From positions 9,621,366 through 9,685,365 of the forward strand of contig CM024170.1 in NCBI GenBank assembly GCA_013433145.1: a stretch of 64,000 bases of DNA. Direction: 5' to 3'. Source of the stretch: Ascaris suum (taxonomy: Eukaryota; Nematoda; Chromadorea; Rhabditida; Ascarididae). Shown piece by piece: positions 40,501 to 51,410 of this stretch. Under the pieces are notes generated by a model. That model saw only the letters and a list, made by a program, of their open reading frames with translations. It was not told where the DNA came from and did not search any database. Position 1 is the first letter of the stretch. Each line of letters begins with the position of its first letter. The position numbers and the translations under genes were made by a program.

Positions 40501-41655
40501 AAGCAAAAGAGAAAAGCTTCCCTGCAAGCGGAAAAGATCAGTTTTTAAACTCTGCAGTGTAACAACGCTACCGAATGAAACGAAAAAATGCATAAAAGAT
40601 ATAAAGAGATGAGATGGAAAAGAAGAAAAGATAAATCAAATTCGCCAAGAGCAGCCAAAAAATTATTTAATAGTACGCATTAAAAAACGAGTGAAAACGT
40701 AAGTAAGGCCGACAGATAAATCAAAAAATATATTGTGAGACCGCCAACGAAGTTTTCCGAACAGATAAATCAGAAAATTCCGTTTAATCATAAAGGGAAT
40801 GGAATAAGCATTTTTTCTTCAACCAGAATCCAAAATCACATCACTCTATCTCTTCACTTTAATTTCATTTTCACTGCATCCACTGGACCATTTACGTCAC
40901 CAATGCAACCATTTACATTCAAAGGGCAGAAATCGCGATTTAAAATCAGATAAAGCAAACCTTATGACCGGATGATGACAACAGTTCCTTATGCACATCG
41001 AAAAATCGGGCATCACAATATCTTCCAAACCCTCCCTCCCCTTGTGTAAAACAGCTGAGAATGTGAACTCTTGCGAGAGCCCTAGTTTTCGATGGAGCCG
41101 TCACTTCAAGCGTCCTCTCCCCTTTACTGAACTTTTGGAGGCAATATTCTACCGACAAGAGTCCCCCACTTTCCTGAGAAAAGCAAACAATTCCTCGGAA
41201 GAAGAAATGCTCTCATCAAGGTTTTGGACGGTGAATATCATTTCTCACTCGGACACAACAACGTTTTCTATTGCAATATTATCTGACGATAAAACCGACT
41301 GATTTTTCAAAACATTCATCCAAAAAGCTGAAATCAATAACAAATGCCCTCTTACTCCTTTCTCTGCTCTCAGCACTGCAAAAAGCTCCTCAGCAACCCC
41401 GATTAGCATACAAGGGAAATCTACACTGCAAATCGTAACACAGGTAATAAACGGTAACAAAGAATGCTAACTGCAGTAATTATTACAGCAATAACAAACC
41501 GAAGGCTGTTGAGCTCGGTATCGATCGCACCGATCGCCGATCGAAATCGATTGACATCCGAACGCAGTCGTTCACGCTCATCTTTCGAGGTCTCCAACTC
41601 TAAACGCAACCTCTCCACTTCATCCTGCAAATTACCTCTGCCACTATTAGTTAAA

Positions 41656-41740
<85 letters not shown>

Positions 41741-44700
41741 TCCTAACATTTATCTAAGATAGTCCCCTTTATTGTATTGGGTCTAGAAAATTCAAAAATG
41801 TATCTGCGTTAGCAACTGCCGACAACCGGTTTGCAATCAAGGTACTTGTACTGCAGTGGATTCAGTAGACGAGCCCAACGAAACAAATGAACGCCGCCTT
41901 TGAAAAAAAGGTTCCCGAAGACAACATCAAAATACATAACAACCGAACAAACAGCTGCAATTACCGATTAATAAATAAATAAGTAAAACAGTCAATTCGA
42001 AGATTTCTTCCACAGCATAAATCGCCGCAGGTTTATACCTAAATGCACCGCCAACCGCGGCTATTGGAAAAGCAAATAAATATAAGAGGGTCAATCGCTG
42101 TCTTCATAGCACAGATAATTTCAGTGACTTTATAGCAATCCGGATAACCAAACAGTCAAAACGTCATAATCTGTGCGCTCATTGGTTCCATTTGACTGTC
42201 CCTCCAGCATCCGGTGTTACTTCATGAAACCAGACAGCACAATTGTCAAACTATTGTCAGTGTTTTCTGCTACCTCAGTTGGCACATGATTAATTCTATA
42301 TAAAACAATTTAGCCACAAAGTATAATTTTTAGAATATGTTTGGCAGTGATAAGAAAATCGAATGAAAAACAAATACCAACCAAAGATCCATTAGAAGGT
42401 TTACTCTTAGAAGCCTCGAAGGAGAGTCTCAATCTCTCAAAATCATTCGTCAACTTCTCGAGTTGTTGTACTGTCTCTGCATTTTCAGCTTTACACAGCT
42501 CATAGCGCTCTTCGTATTCGATCAGATTCGCTTTCAACGCATCTAAGAAATTAAAGGAAAAGGATTTGTAACTGAGATAAACGCATTTAAGAAACTGGCC
42601 ACACTGCTATCCACTCGTGCCACTTGAAAGAAATCGAGGTGCGGATAATGCATATCGAATGCGGATAATGCAAAACCACTTACCACCTCAGTCACAAATC
42701 TCCACATGAGGAAAACTGTTGCTAACCACAAAATATTATAAAAACGATCTCAAGGACGGGGTCAGAGTTAAGATGAAGAGAAGTGAGAGACAAAAGCAAA
42801 TGGATGGAAGCTCAAATTAAAAAAAAAAAACTGTACAAAAAGCGAACCGATGCGGGTGGTGAGATCGCGATTTGAAATGACCACCGATCCGTGTTCAGCC
42901 TTGTGACTCTCAAACTCCTCATTTAAGTCGTTATAAGCAGAAGTCAGTTCATTATTTTCACGCCTGAAATACTCTGAAAATCAGTTTTATGATAAGGCTG
43001 CAAACAAGAGAAACGCATTAAAATGCCTCGGTAAATTGTGTTTAGCAACTTCGAAAAGCGTCAAAAAATGATCAAAATTCGTTATATATAAGAAAAACGT
43101 TTTTAGTGACAATATTCAAAGGCGCAGTGTACATCCTTAAGTAAAATCACTAAACATCACTATTATTCAAGGATGACTGTGGCATTTTTTAAACGAAAGA
43201 ATCCCAAGCGCACAAAGTGGAAAGACTTCAATCAGCCCTTTTCAAATGAAATAACACATTCTGCAGCCATTTTACGCTGATTTCCACTACATAAAAGTTG
43301 CACTACTAAAAGCGAGGAAGGGCACCTTCTAAAAACAGTCTTCACCGAAAATTCGAAACCTCGAAAAAAATGGCATAAATGAGGATCGAGAGAGGGAGAG
43401 AAGAATGACCGATGGGGAAGAAGTAAGCCAACCATTCCTGAAGTAGCACCGATAAGCAGAACTCCAAGAGAACTGGAAAAGAAAAAGGGAGTGAAAATAT
43501 ACTAAGACTGCAGATAGACGAATACTGCCTTTATAAAGGAGATTCGATGAGATACAGAGCTGAAAATGCCCCACCTCAGCTTCTCTAATTCTTTGTCCTT
43601 ATCCCAGTTGCCTTCGCTTAACAGAGATTCCGCGGCATCCAGCTTAGCCTGATATTCAGCTACTTCCTCTTTCTGCTTCGCAACAATCGCCGAAAGCTCC
43701 GTCAGCTCCTGGCGTAGACTCTCCATGCCTGCCGGGTCCATACGTGACTCGGCCAACAAACGGATCTTTTCTACTTCCGCACTCGCCTCTTCCAATATTA
43801 ACCTGAGAGAACAACTTTAAAACCTCAAAACACTGGAAGAGGAGAGGATAAACGCATCCAAGCTGCATATCCTCTACTTTTTTGCATCAGTTTTTATTCC
43901 TTTAACGTTTGCACTATTTTTGAAAAACATAAAAGATGCATATCTCCCAATATTTCTGCACTCAGTAAAAAACCATTGCATGAAGCACAAAAATCTTTTT
44001 TTCAACGAAAAACCACGAAAGAGAAAAGCAAAACATGGTACCCGAATTACTCATGAATATATCCTTGTCGGAAACGTCGCAGACGATTATTTTTGAAGAG
44101 AATTTGAAGCTCGGTAAGTGGCAAATGGCAACTATTCATCTATGGCAGTTGAAACTTGGATGCTTAAGTGTTGAAAAGGATTTTATTTCAGCGATAAATA
44201 GGTGAAAAATTTTGGTGAATCAACAGTTCAGTAGAAAAAGTCATGTAAGGTATCGGAAATTTGCATTTCCGAACGCTTCTTTCTTTGAGACTTCTGGAAA
44301 TTTCAATTATTTTCGTAACACGCTTATTATCTGGTTGCCGCTCTCTTCGGAAATCTTTACTTCGACTAATCTATCAATGTTTTGTCCCCAAATGGTGAAA
44401 CGGTGGGGAAGAGGATAATATTTGCATGCTATCCGATTGGAGTTATTTTATGGCGAATCATGTCTGTAACCCAAAATGCAAAAAACATTAACAATTTCAT
44501 AACCAATCGCAGGTTACTTTTCGTTAACGAACAGATTCGAGATTCCCCCTCAGATGTCTTATGTGTCAGTTCAGGGTTTCAAAACGATTAAATTCTGCAT
44601 TCACCAATCTTCATCAATCCTTATATATGGTTGCTTAATCTCACTCATCACTGTCAACGTTAACACTCAACGTTACGGCATCTGCATCAACCACAGTAAG

Positions 44701-47700
44701 AGCTGAAAGGCTTGGAGCTATGTGTTGATAACACACACAGTGCCACAAAAGTAGACAGCATCAACGCTGCAGCTGGTGAGGACCATACCCACTGCAGTGT
44801 GATTCGCAGGAGGCGAACGCCCCATCAAATGTAGCCAGACGAGCGAAGAGGAGGGTGAGGAAGCGGAGAGGGTGGAGGGAATAAGAGGTCAGGAGAGGGA
44901 AGGATAAAGAAATGTAATAACTGCGATTCTCCGAGACTCCAACTGATCCTGTTGAAATCACATTCTCAGATTGACAGGAGATCGAAAAGGGCGGGACAGA
45001 ATGCTCGTACTAAATCCATAAGCAAACGTTCTCTCCCAAAACTGAATAATCGTAAAAAGATTTGAGAAAAGCTTTTGAATTGCGAATATTAAGGAACCTA
45101 TTTCGTTCGGCCTCTAACTCCTTCTCACGTTCGTACTTCTCGCGCTGCACATCGAGCAAAGCGTGTGCATCTTCAAGTTCGGCTCGCAACTTCTTTACTT
45201 CCTCACTAAAACAGCACTTCTGCACCTTTTCAGTTCAAACACCAACTAAACAAATGACATCCCCGGAGGCTGGAAACCATTTTTCAATGGCCATATGCAT
45301 AAACGATCGGTAATATGCATACAGATGACCGCAAATCGCAGAAAAGATGGCATCTATGTTCAACCAAAAGGCCAATATTTAAAACTTTCAAATGTCAACA
45401 GCTCATCTATATGTTAATTAACGAAAGAGAAAGTTGCTCTGAGGATCACGGTCAAAGACTACTTCAAAACAATAGCCACTGTGCCTAGTAAGTTGAAAGA
45501 GATATAAACACAAATGTACATTTGCTCAGTTAATTCTTCAATTCCCAACGAAACGAGTAAGACGCCTTAACGTAGCTTCAAAGCAAATTCGTTCGTTTCG
45601 CACCTCAATCACTCAAATCAATTACCACCTCATTACTGTCCATCTCTTTTAAAAATAGAACAAAAAACGACTTACTTCGACTCTTGCATCCTCTCGTTGC
45701 AAGTATGGGCTTCCTCCTTTAAACGCTCGCACTCAATCTTCACGTCACGAAGTTGTTCACTCAGCGCCGAGTCAATCGCTTGTAGAGTAAGTCTATCAAT
45801 TTCCTCCTCTCTCGCCTTATTCTCCCGCCTCTTCGCTTCCACCTAAAAATTATATGCATCAAACCTAAAATTCGCCTCCCCCTTCCACAGACCGCTCCTA
45901 AAATAACAGTGACGGAGAGAGGAAAGAAGTAGATGCAATCGCTTGTCCCCTCCCCCCTCCCCTCTTCAGTAATGCTGCATCCGCATTTTGGCTTCTGCCG
46001 CACAACTACTCCAATTCCATTACATCATTCCAACTAACCATAAGGAAGCTAATTTGTCGAATAAACTAGGCACAGCAAAAAATTTTCGCGCCAAACTGTC
46101 ATGCACGGGTTATCAGGCTGAATTTCGCTCTCTGGCTTGACATCGCAAAGTTTCCATACTCCAAAAAGTCGATGCTCAAGGCGACTGCTTTAATAGGACT
46201 AAGGTGGAACATGAGGGTCGATAAAACTGCGGTTCATTCTAGACCGCATAAAACAGCAATTTCATGTCAACTAAAAACTCAAAAAATTGAACCTCGGCAC
46301 TGAGACGAGTGTATCTTTCAAGAAGTTCTTTGTGTTTCTCTTCAAGCAGCTCAAGTGCTACATTCTTCGTAGAAGTGGTGCGTGGCAAAGCAATATCGTC
46401 CGTATCGTCCCATGCCTAAATTCAAGTAAACCTTTTGTGTCTAAACATTGCGTTGATGCCTCTATTCAATACTACGCTTAATCGATTAAATAAATAAAGG
46501 AGAACACAAAAAATGAGTCAAAAGGACGCCAATTGGAAAAAAAAAGCAAAATAATTGGAAATTTTTGGAGTTCACTATGAATATGAATCTCCGATCCGGG
46601 AGGCGAACTTGAAAGCGAAATTTAACAGCGTTCAATGATTATCAAATTTCAGTGGAATTTGCTAAATCAACTTTTTTTTTTAAATTTATAAAACATTCCT
46701 ACGGAAAGAGGGAGGTGGGTGGTCATTTTCTCTGCACATCTCGTTATGCGAAACATCCTTCGGTTCATTTCTTCATCGTATATAAATAATAATAGAGCAA
46801 AATTATCGTTGAAAACATCTCGACCGATATCAGCAAATTGCGAATACTTTTGACGATGTTATATATCAAACGCTGCAGCATTATTACCGATCATCCTTCA
46901 ATAAGAACGAAAGATGGAAGAGAAAGTATATCAAAGTGCTTACGTTCACGTATATTTTCCACTTTCGGGTCTTTAAAATAAATAAACAAATAAATAAATA
47001 AATAAATAAAATAAACAAGTAAACAAGCGGACAAATATTTAGAGCATTCATGCATTCCTTGGAAATAGCAAATTCAATCGATATCCGACCTCATTTATAA
47101 AACAATTGCCGCTTATAGCATGCGAAGGTCATAAACTATACTACTACCTCCCAAGTTCTCGTTTCCCATTTTATAAAGAGGAATGAAATGACTCAAAAAT
47201 AGAGAGTGAGACAACAACATCAAAGAATTTAATATGAAAGAAACGAACCTTTTGCCAATCGTCAGTTTCTTCAGTCTGTGATTCAGCACGCGTAGAGTTC
47301 TGTCCTTCTGGAGAATGAAATCGCATCTGAAAATTTAGTGAATTAGAGAAGTCATCTTTGCAAGGATGATTTTAAAAATGTGGACGACGAAATGTCACAT
47401 TATGTTTCTCATTCAAAACAGCGTATGTTGGCAGAAGATGATTCGAAACCGACGACTCACGTAAACAGCAACGGATGTGCCAGTTTACTGCGGCAATGAG
47501 TTAAAAGATTTAATCGATAGACGAGCTCAGTTCTAAATTCAGAAATCTCTGCAATACCCCTCCCCCCTCCACCTCTCCTTCTTGTCATCCACACCCCTTC
47601 CCATCCATCATGAAATGAGAAACATTTTTTGTTAACTGCAATCACTTCTTACAACTATAATAACTCCGTTTCTTCAAGTTCAATTAAGTTCAACCGTTCG

Positions 47701-50700
47701 CCTTTACATGCTTCAACTCAACTTCGAGAAACCATAAAGACAATTAGAAGAATTAAAGAAAGCTCCCCCTCCCCCCCCCCCCCCCGTTATGGAACAGACG
47801 GGAATATGCTGTCTTCTTTTTTTCGTAAGTAAATAGATGCGTTTTCTTTGTAATAAGAAAAAGAGCAGTTCGCCTTCCCTTTCGCTCATCGAAAGATGAT
47901 CCATTTTCTTTTTGTGTTGATGCTAACGATGAGCCGGGAACCGACTTCTTAGCACCCCGAGCAACTTCCTTTCAATAACGAAACCATAAAAAAGTGCTGA
48001 TATGCAATCACCACGTTTGTCTGTTAAATAACCGTATTGTAAGGCCGTTCCATACGCATCAATCGATCATTTTTTACACTCTCAGTAGTGTCGCAATTTT
48101 CTACACAGCAATTATATATAACATGCACAATCCATTATCGATAATCGAATCACCTTCACTCCATGCATCTAAGCGCAGCTAATCTCAGCTTCTTCCAGTT
48201 TTCCGATCATCTGATCGGCAATTAAGCAACAGAAATACTTTTAAAGTGATAAGGTGATATCTTAAATAGATTAATGCCTCTTATCAGTATATCAAAGAAA
48301 CAAAAGCATGAGGCGGCCTTTCACTTATGCAACAAAATAATGAACAACACGGACGCCAATTTGTCATTTTTTACGAGACAGAAGCAAGCAATTTTGAGCC
48401 AGAGATACACCATCGCAAGATAAACCTGCCTCGCTGATTTTTGCTTCGTATTGCTCTCTCAGATGTGCGATATTCTCGTTATGAGCTAAAACAAGTGCAG
48501 CCATCTCAGCCTCCGATTTGCTTCGCTGATCGCCTAATTTCCGTTCCAATTCCAATATCTGTAATGACAACTTACCATATGGTAGCAAAGTCTATGTCTC
48601 TATTATATTCAAACATTGTCGCGTAGTGCTGTTCCACAAAAAAATTTATTTGCCCTTCCTTTCCAAATTTCGGGGATACCCGAAAATCTTTCGAGGTCCT
48701 CGACCTAAACGCTCATGCCAGTTTTAGCCCTCGAGGCAATTTCATTCGGGAACCCCCGAAGACAATAAATTGTGGTCGATAAAATGCTCTAATCACACTC
48801 TGATCTGTTTCTTAACGTTTTACTGCATTATCATTGTGCTTCTCACCACACAGTAGGTACAATGTTGAAACATAACAAGTTTAGTATCGAAAATACGATT
48901 CGATAAAATACAGCTGCACAACAAACAGCTAGTAGATAAAGAATACTATCAACTGGAGTCGGCATCCAACAAGGCTCAGATCGACCCAAAAATGGTATCG
49001 AGGCGATCAGAAGATTTTCACAAAGGTCTCGGACTGTGCATTAAGGGACACATAGTACCTCAAGCTGAAATTCTGGTCTCGTCCAACCCTTCCATTCACA
49101 CCACAACATTCAGTGTTCCCCTCTAAACCTGTTGAATGGCAACGTGCTGTTACAACTTGGATAATGATATAAGCGAATTACGCGTTTAGAATGGTCGGCA
49201 GTGGGCGCCTCGTTAACGATCCGTTTCCAATGCGCCACTTCTTTTCTTAGCTGCTCGATTTCTTCTCTCATTCGAGCATTCCTTATGCCTCCATCCGGAA
49301 GGAAGCTGTCTTCTTCATCTTCAGGTAACACAGTAACCGACTCGCCCACGTGACGTACACGTTCCAGTTCCACCTTTAAGTATCATTCCATGAGGCGATG
49401 AAAGGATTACCTACCAACTGCACTGGAAGCAACTATTACAAGAAAACTTTTTTGACAGGAAATAATGCCACGGTATCAACACAACTTGGGCAAGTTCAAT
49501 TTGCATTGCTCTACTCGACGTCCCCCTCTTCAATAAAAAGCAAGAAATGAAGCCGGATATTCTCATATCTCAGATGCGTGCAATGAATGACAAATTCAAC
49601 CGAACGTTCCAGGCTCACACCTGGCTTCAGCTGGCATCGTCCCATCGTCCTCCTACCGTGCAGAGATCGCCTCCATCAGTTTCTCTCTTTCCTCTCCCCT
49701 CAGGCTCTCTTTCCTTAAATTCTGCAGCAATTACCACCCTCCCTTATACCTCTGCTTCTGCCCGTTTTTGTACATGCCTTCTTTAGCTCATTCCCTCCTT
49801 CTCGAGCGCGATGTATATGCACAGTTGGGAGCAGCAAAACAAGAGCATCGACCAACCTGCAAAGAGCGGATTTGTGAGTCACGACTTTCGATCATCACGC
49901 CATATTTTGCATTCAGTGAATCGAGTTCGAGATTTTTTGCATAAAGTTGTTCTTCTAGATCCGCCACTTTCTTCAAAAGTGTTTCACCGTTCGTTCGTTC
50001 GATTGCCAGTTGACGTTCCGCTTCGGCACACTTCTTTTTTGCCACCTTCAATGAAAATAATTCATTGCATATAACTCTCCGATTTATCCATAAATATTTC
50101 ACTTTAAAACTACGAAGATTGGCTCACTGAACTTATTTTCTGATCGTTTTATCAGCAACAAAAACTTCACGCTTCACATAAGATAGAAGGGGGATCGCTA
50201 ACACAAATATTCACAACGAATCAAATGTCTTCAGGATATTTCCAGAAGGTCACACAACTCCCTTTTGCATAGGTATTATTATATACCACTGCTTAACGAC
50301 ACCTATCCCACTGAGGATGGATAAAACTACATCAAACGAATATAGAACCGTCATAGGCGATGAAAGCATCGCATCAATTTGACATACCATTAATCTCCGC
50401 GGGTCGCTAGCAAAGATACCTATTAGTACGGAGAGAGCACATTCATCCTCTACCTTCTTTCATCTGTGTTATGCGACAATAGACTTTCTTTTTTGGAAAC
50501 AAGAAACGATGGAAAAAAATCAGTGACGACTGAAATGTAATGATTCTAAGTTCTTCCTGGAAACAACTGGCAAGGCAGCCGAAGATTCCCTAGGACTATT
50601 TAAATTTCTTCAGGCCAGAAACTACTTCAACCTACGCATAAAACTCATGTAAACTCGCAAATGAAACCTGAAGTTCGGATTCGGGATCGTCGACTTCTTC

Positions 50701-50772
50701 AGTAGCTTCACTCAGAACCTCAGAAGCGAGTTCGGTGAGCTGTCCTTGCAGATTACGAAGCCACGAGCTCAT
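25546..50772 (-). CDS. sql-1: Golgin, GMAP-210/TRIP11 orthologue (C. elegans SQL-1)
   Basis: 31 minus-strand exons (high-low): 50772-50668, 50045-49857, 49373-49182, 48558-48409, 47326-47249, 46415-46293, 45842-45676, 45205-45098, 43802-43575, 42963-42848, 42542-42382, 41624-41500, 41425-41356 (uncertain), 40358-40206, 39878-39648, 38608-38450, 37886-37782, 37554-37441, 37010-36879, 36106-36023, 35157-35074, 34923-34840, 34023-33931, 33381-33253, 31893-31706, 31327-31129, 28352-28140, 27540-27424, 26546-26361, 25927-25757, 25641-25546. Phases agree throughout; total about 1,449 residues. The N-terminus MSSWLRNLQGQLTELASEVL and TEEV match the curvature-sensing ALPS start of GMAP-210. The body is almost all charged heptad coiled coil. 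The block RLREHLLAVEETSTKEAVLA (about 1135) is close to the human protein. The GRAB domain and the FLEKES tail follow. The family tethers vesicles at the cis-Golgi and affects ciliary transport. Human GMAP-210 is longer (about 1,979). Confidence 0.92.
26361..26546 (-). CDS. sql-1: sql-1 exon 29: GRAB (GRIP-related Arf-binding) domain
   Basis: 62 codons, about residues 1300-1361, phase 0 at both ends. The core TLRQLFLSYFTAEKSKQPDI and MLLASVLGYPQE match the GRAB domain, which binds GTP-loaded Arf1 and targets the protein to the cis-Golgi (L-x2-LFL-x2-YF ... LL.S.LG). A serine run (TASSSSSTY) precedes it. Exon 30 continues with GWFGLGGPSRP and SEQFIRFLEKES, the equivalent of the human WLGGGSKS and FVKFLETES segments, so the conserved C-terminal order is intact. 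Confidence 0.92.
26600..26740. repeat. Purine-rich (GA) tract in a sql-1 intron
   Basis: Nearly all A/G on the + strand, mixed blocks of GGGA and GAGA, so pyrimidine-rich in the sql-1 transcript. It lies just upstream of the GRAB exon in the transcript. A similar tract lies at about 44840-44915. Both are low-complexity sequence; the open frame through the first is not a gene. Confidence 0.7.
33594..33611. repeat. C homopolymer (about 18)
   Basis: The longest G/C run in the window, in the sql-1 intron between exons 23 and 24. It reads as poly-G in the sql-1 transcript. Similar runs in sql-1 introns lie at 36809-36823 (15), 38250-38265 (16) and 47771-47785 (15). Confidence 0.9.
35668..35874 (+). 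CDS. Small open frame nested antisense in a sql-1 intron (doubtful)
   Basis: An ATG at 35668 (open upstream to 35602) reads 68 codons to TAA 35872. The composition is protein-like: NLEQAVKQLIWLTSMDPKG and ALLRSHILNTKWEFNKK. It lies in the intron 35158-36022 of sql-1 on the other strand. I recognise no family, and there are no convincing partner exons. It may be a chance frame, a fragment of a mobile element or a short nested gene. Confidence 0.2.
   Translation: MNRSTEWDSIENDKTNLEQAVKQLIWLTSMDPKGQAKALLRSHILNTKWEFNKKINQPHQVNNTRQEK
41356..41425 (-). CDS. sql-1: sql-1 exon 13 (uncertain)
   Basis: This 70-base exon bridges the only phase break in the model. Exon 12 ends in phase 2 and exon 14 (RVERKLARDNM) starts in phase 0. 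The acceptor is TTTGCAG and the donor is GTAAGA. The peptide VDFPCMLIGVAEELFAVLR is more hydrophobic than the coiled coil around it, which weakens the call. Alternatives on the same strand between 41298 and 40963 also have usable sites (see findings). Confidence 0.45.
41660..41737. repeat. TA microsatellite
   Basis: About 78 bases of pure AT dinucleotide in the sql-1 intron just upstream (in transcript sense) of exon 12. The length may be compressed or expanded by assembly. Confidence 0.97.
50668..50772 (-). CDS. sql-1: sql-1 exon 1: ALPS-like N-terminus
   Basis: 105 bases, 35 codons, ending in phase 0 at CAG|GTTTCA. The peptide starts MSSWLRNLQGQLTELASEVL and continues SEATEEVDDPESE. Ser/Thr/Gly-rich, weakly charged amphipathic helices followed by an acidic TEEVE-like stretch mark the start of GMAP-210, where the helix binds highly curved vesicle membranes. 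The helix here is shorter than in the human protein. A possible leader acceptor (ATTCTTTTCAG) ends at 50859, 86 bases upstream. Confidence 0.85.
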
Positions 50773-50858
50773 TGTGAGATGATTCTAGTCGTGTCGTTTG
50801 AATCCTTATTTAGCAAACAACTCTCATCGGATTTTAAATAACGAAAATCACGTCCAAT

Positions 50859-50868
50859 CTGAAAAGAA
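50859..50868 (-). other. Candidate trans-splice acceptor of sql-1
   Basis: The minus-strand sequence ATTCTTTTCAG ends at 50859. The mature 5' end would be 50858, 86 bases before ATG 50772. This is the nematode acceptor consensus, but a 5' UTR intron cannot be excluded. A nearer, weaker acceptor (GACTAG) lies about 15 bases from the ATG. Confidence 0.4.
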
Positions 50869-51396
50869 TTTCAAATATAATGCAGGACGAATTGTATCAG
50901 TAACAATGAAGTGTTAAGCGGGGATACGCGCCGATATTCCGCATCCTCCCTACTCTGTAACATAATGGTTCGCCGATAGCGACATAAAACGTTTATTCAA
51001 ATAGGGCAGTTGATTACTGTTGAGACCATTTCCGTGGCCGATCGCAAACTATGTCCTTATTCCAGGCAAAGGATTTCTGCTTTACGACGTAATGAGGTGA
51101 AGAGAGGACGTAAGGGTCGAATTAGATGGGATGATGCTGGATCACGTCTCACACATTCAACGGAGAACGGGGTGGTAGGCGAAAGAAGGGAGGAAGGGGA
51201 GAGAAAAAAAGAAAAACCATAAGTGCATGTGGCAGAAATCCCACTATTGCAAGAACAGCACCAACAGCTGACATCCACGAGGTGCTTCTTCAAACTTTCG
51301 CAAATTTTCATTTAAAAAATGCACTATGGCGAGCCGAAGGTTTCAACTCCGGAGCCAGAAAAGTAAGCGTGATTGCAATTAGATGCTTTATATTGA

Positions 51397-51410
51397 CCCC
51401 CCCCCCCCCC
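51397..51410. repeat. C homopolymer (14), intergenic
   Basis: Fourteen C in the divergent region between sql-1 and copd-1, about 600 bases upstream of the sql-1 start. Confidence 0.9.
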
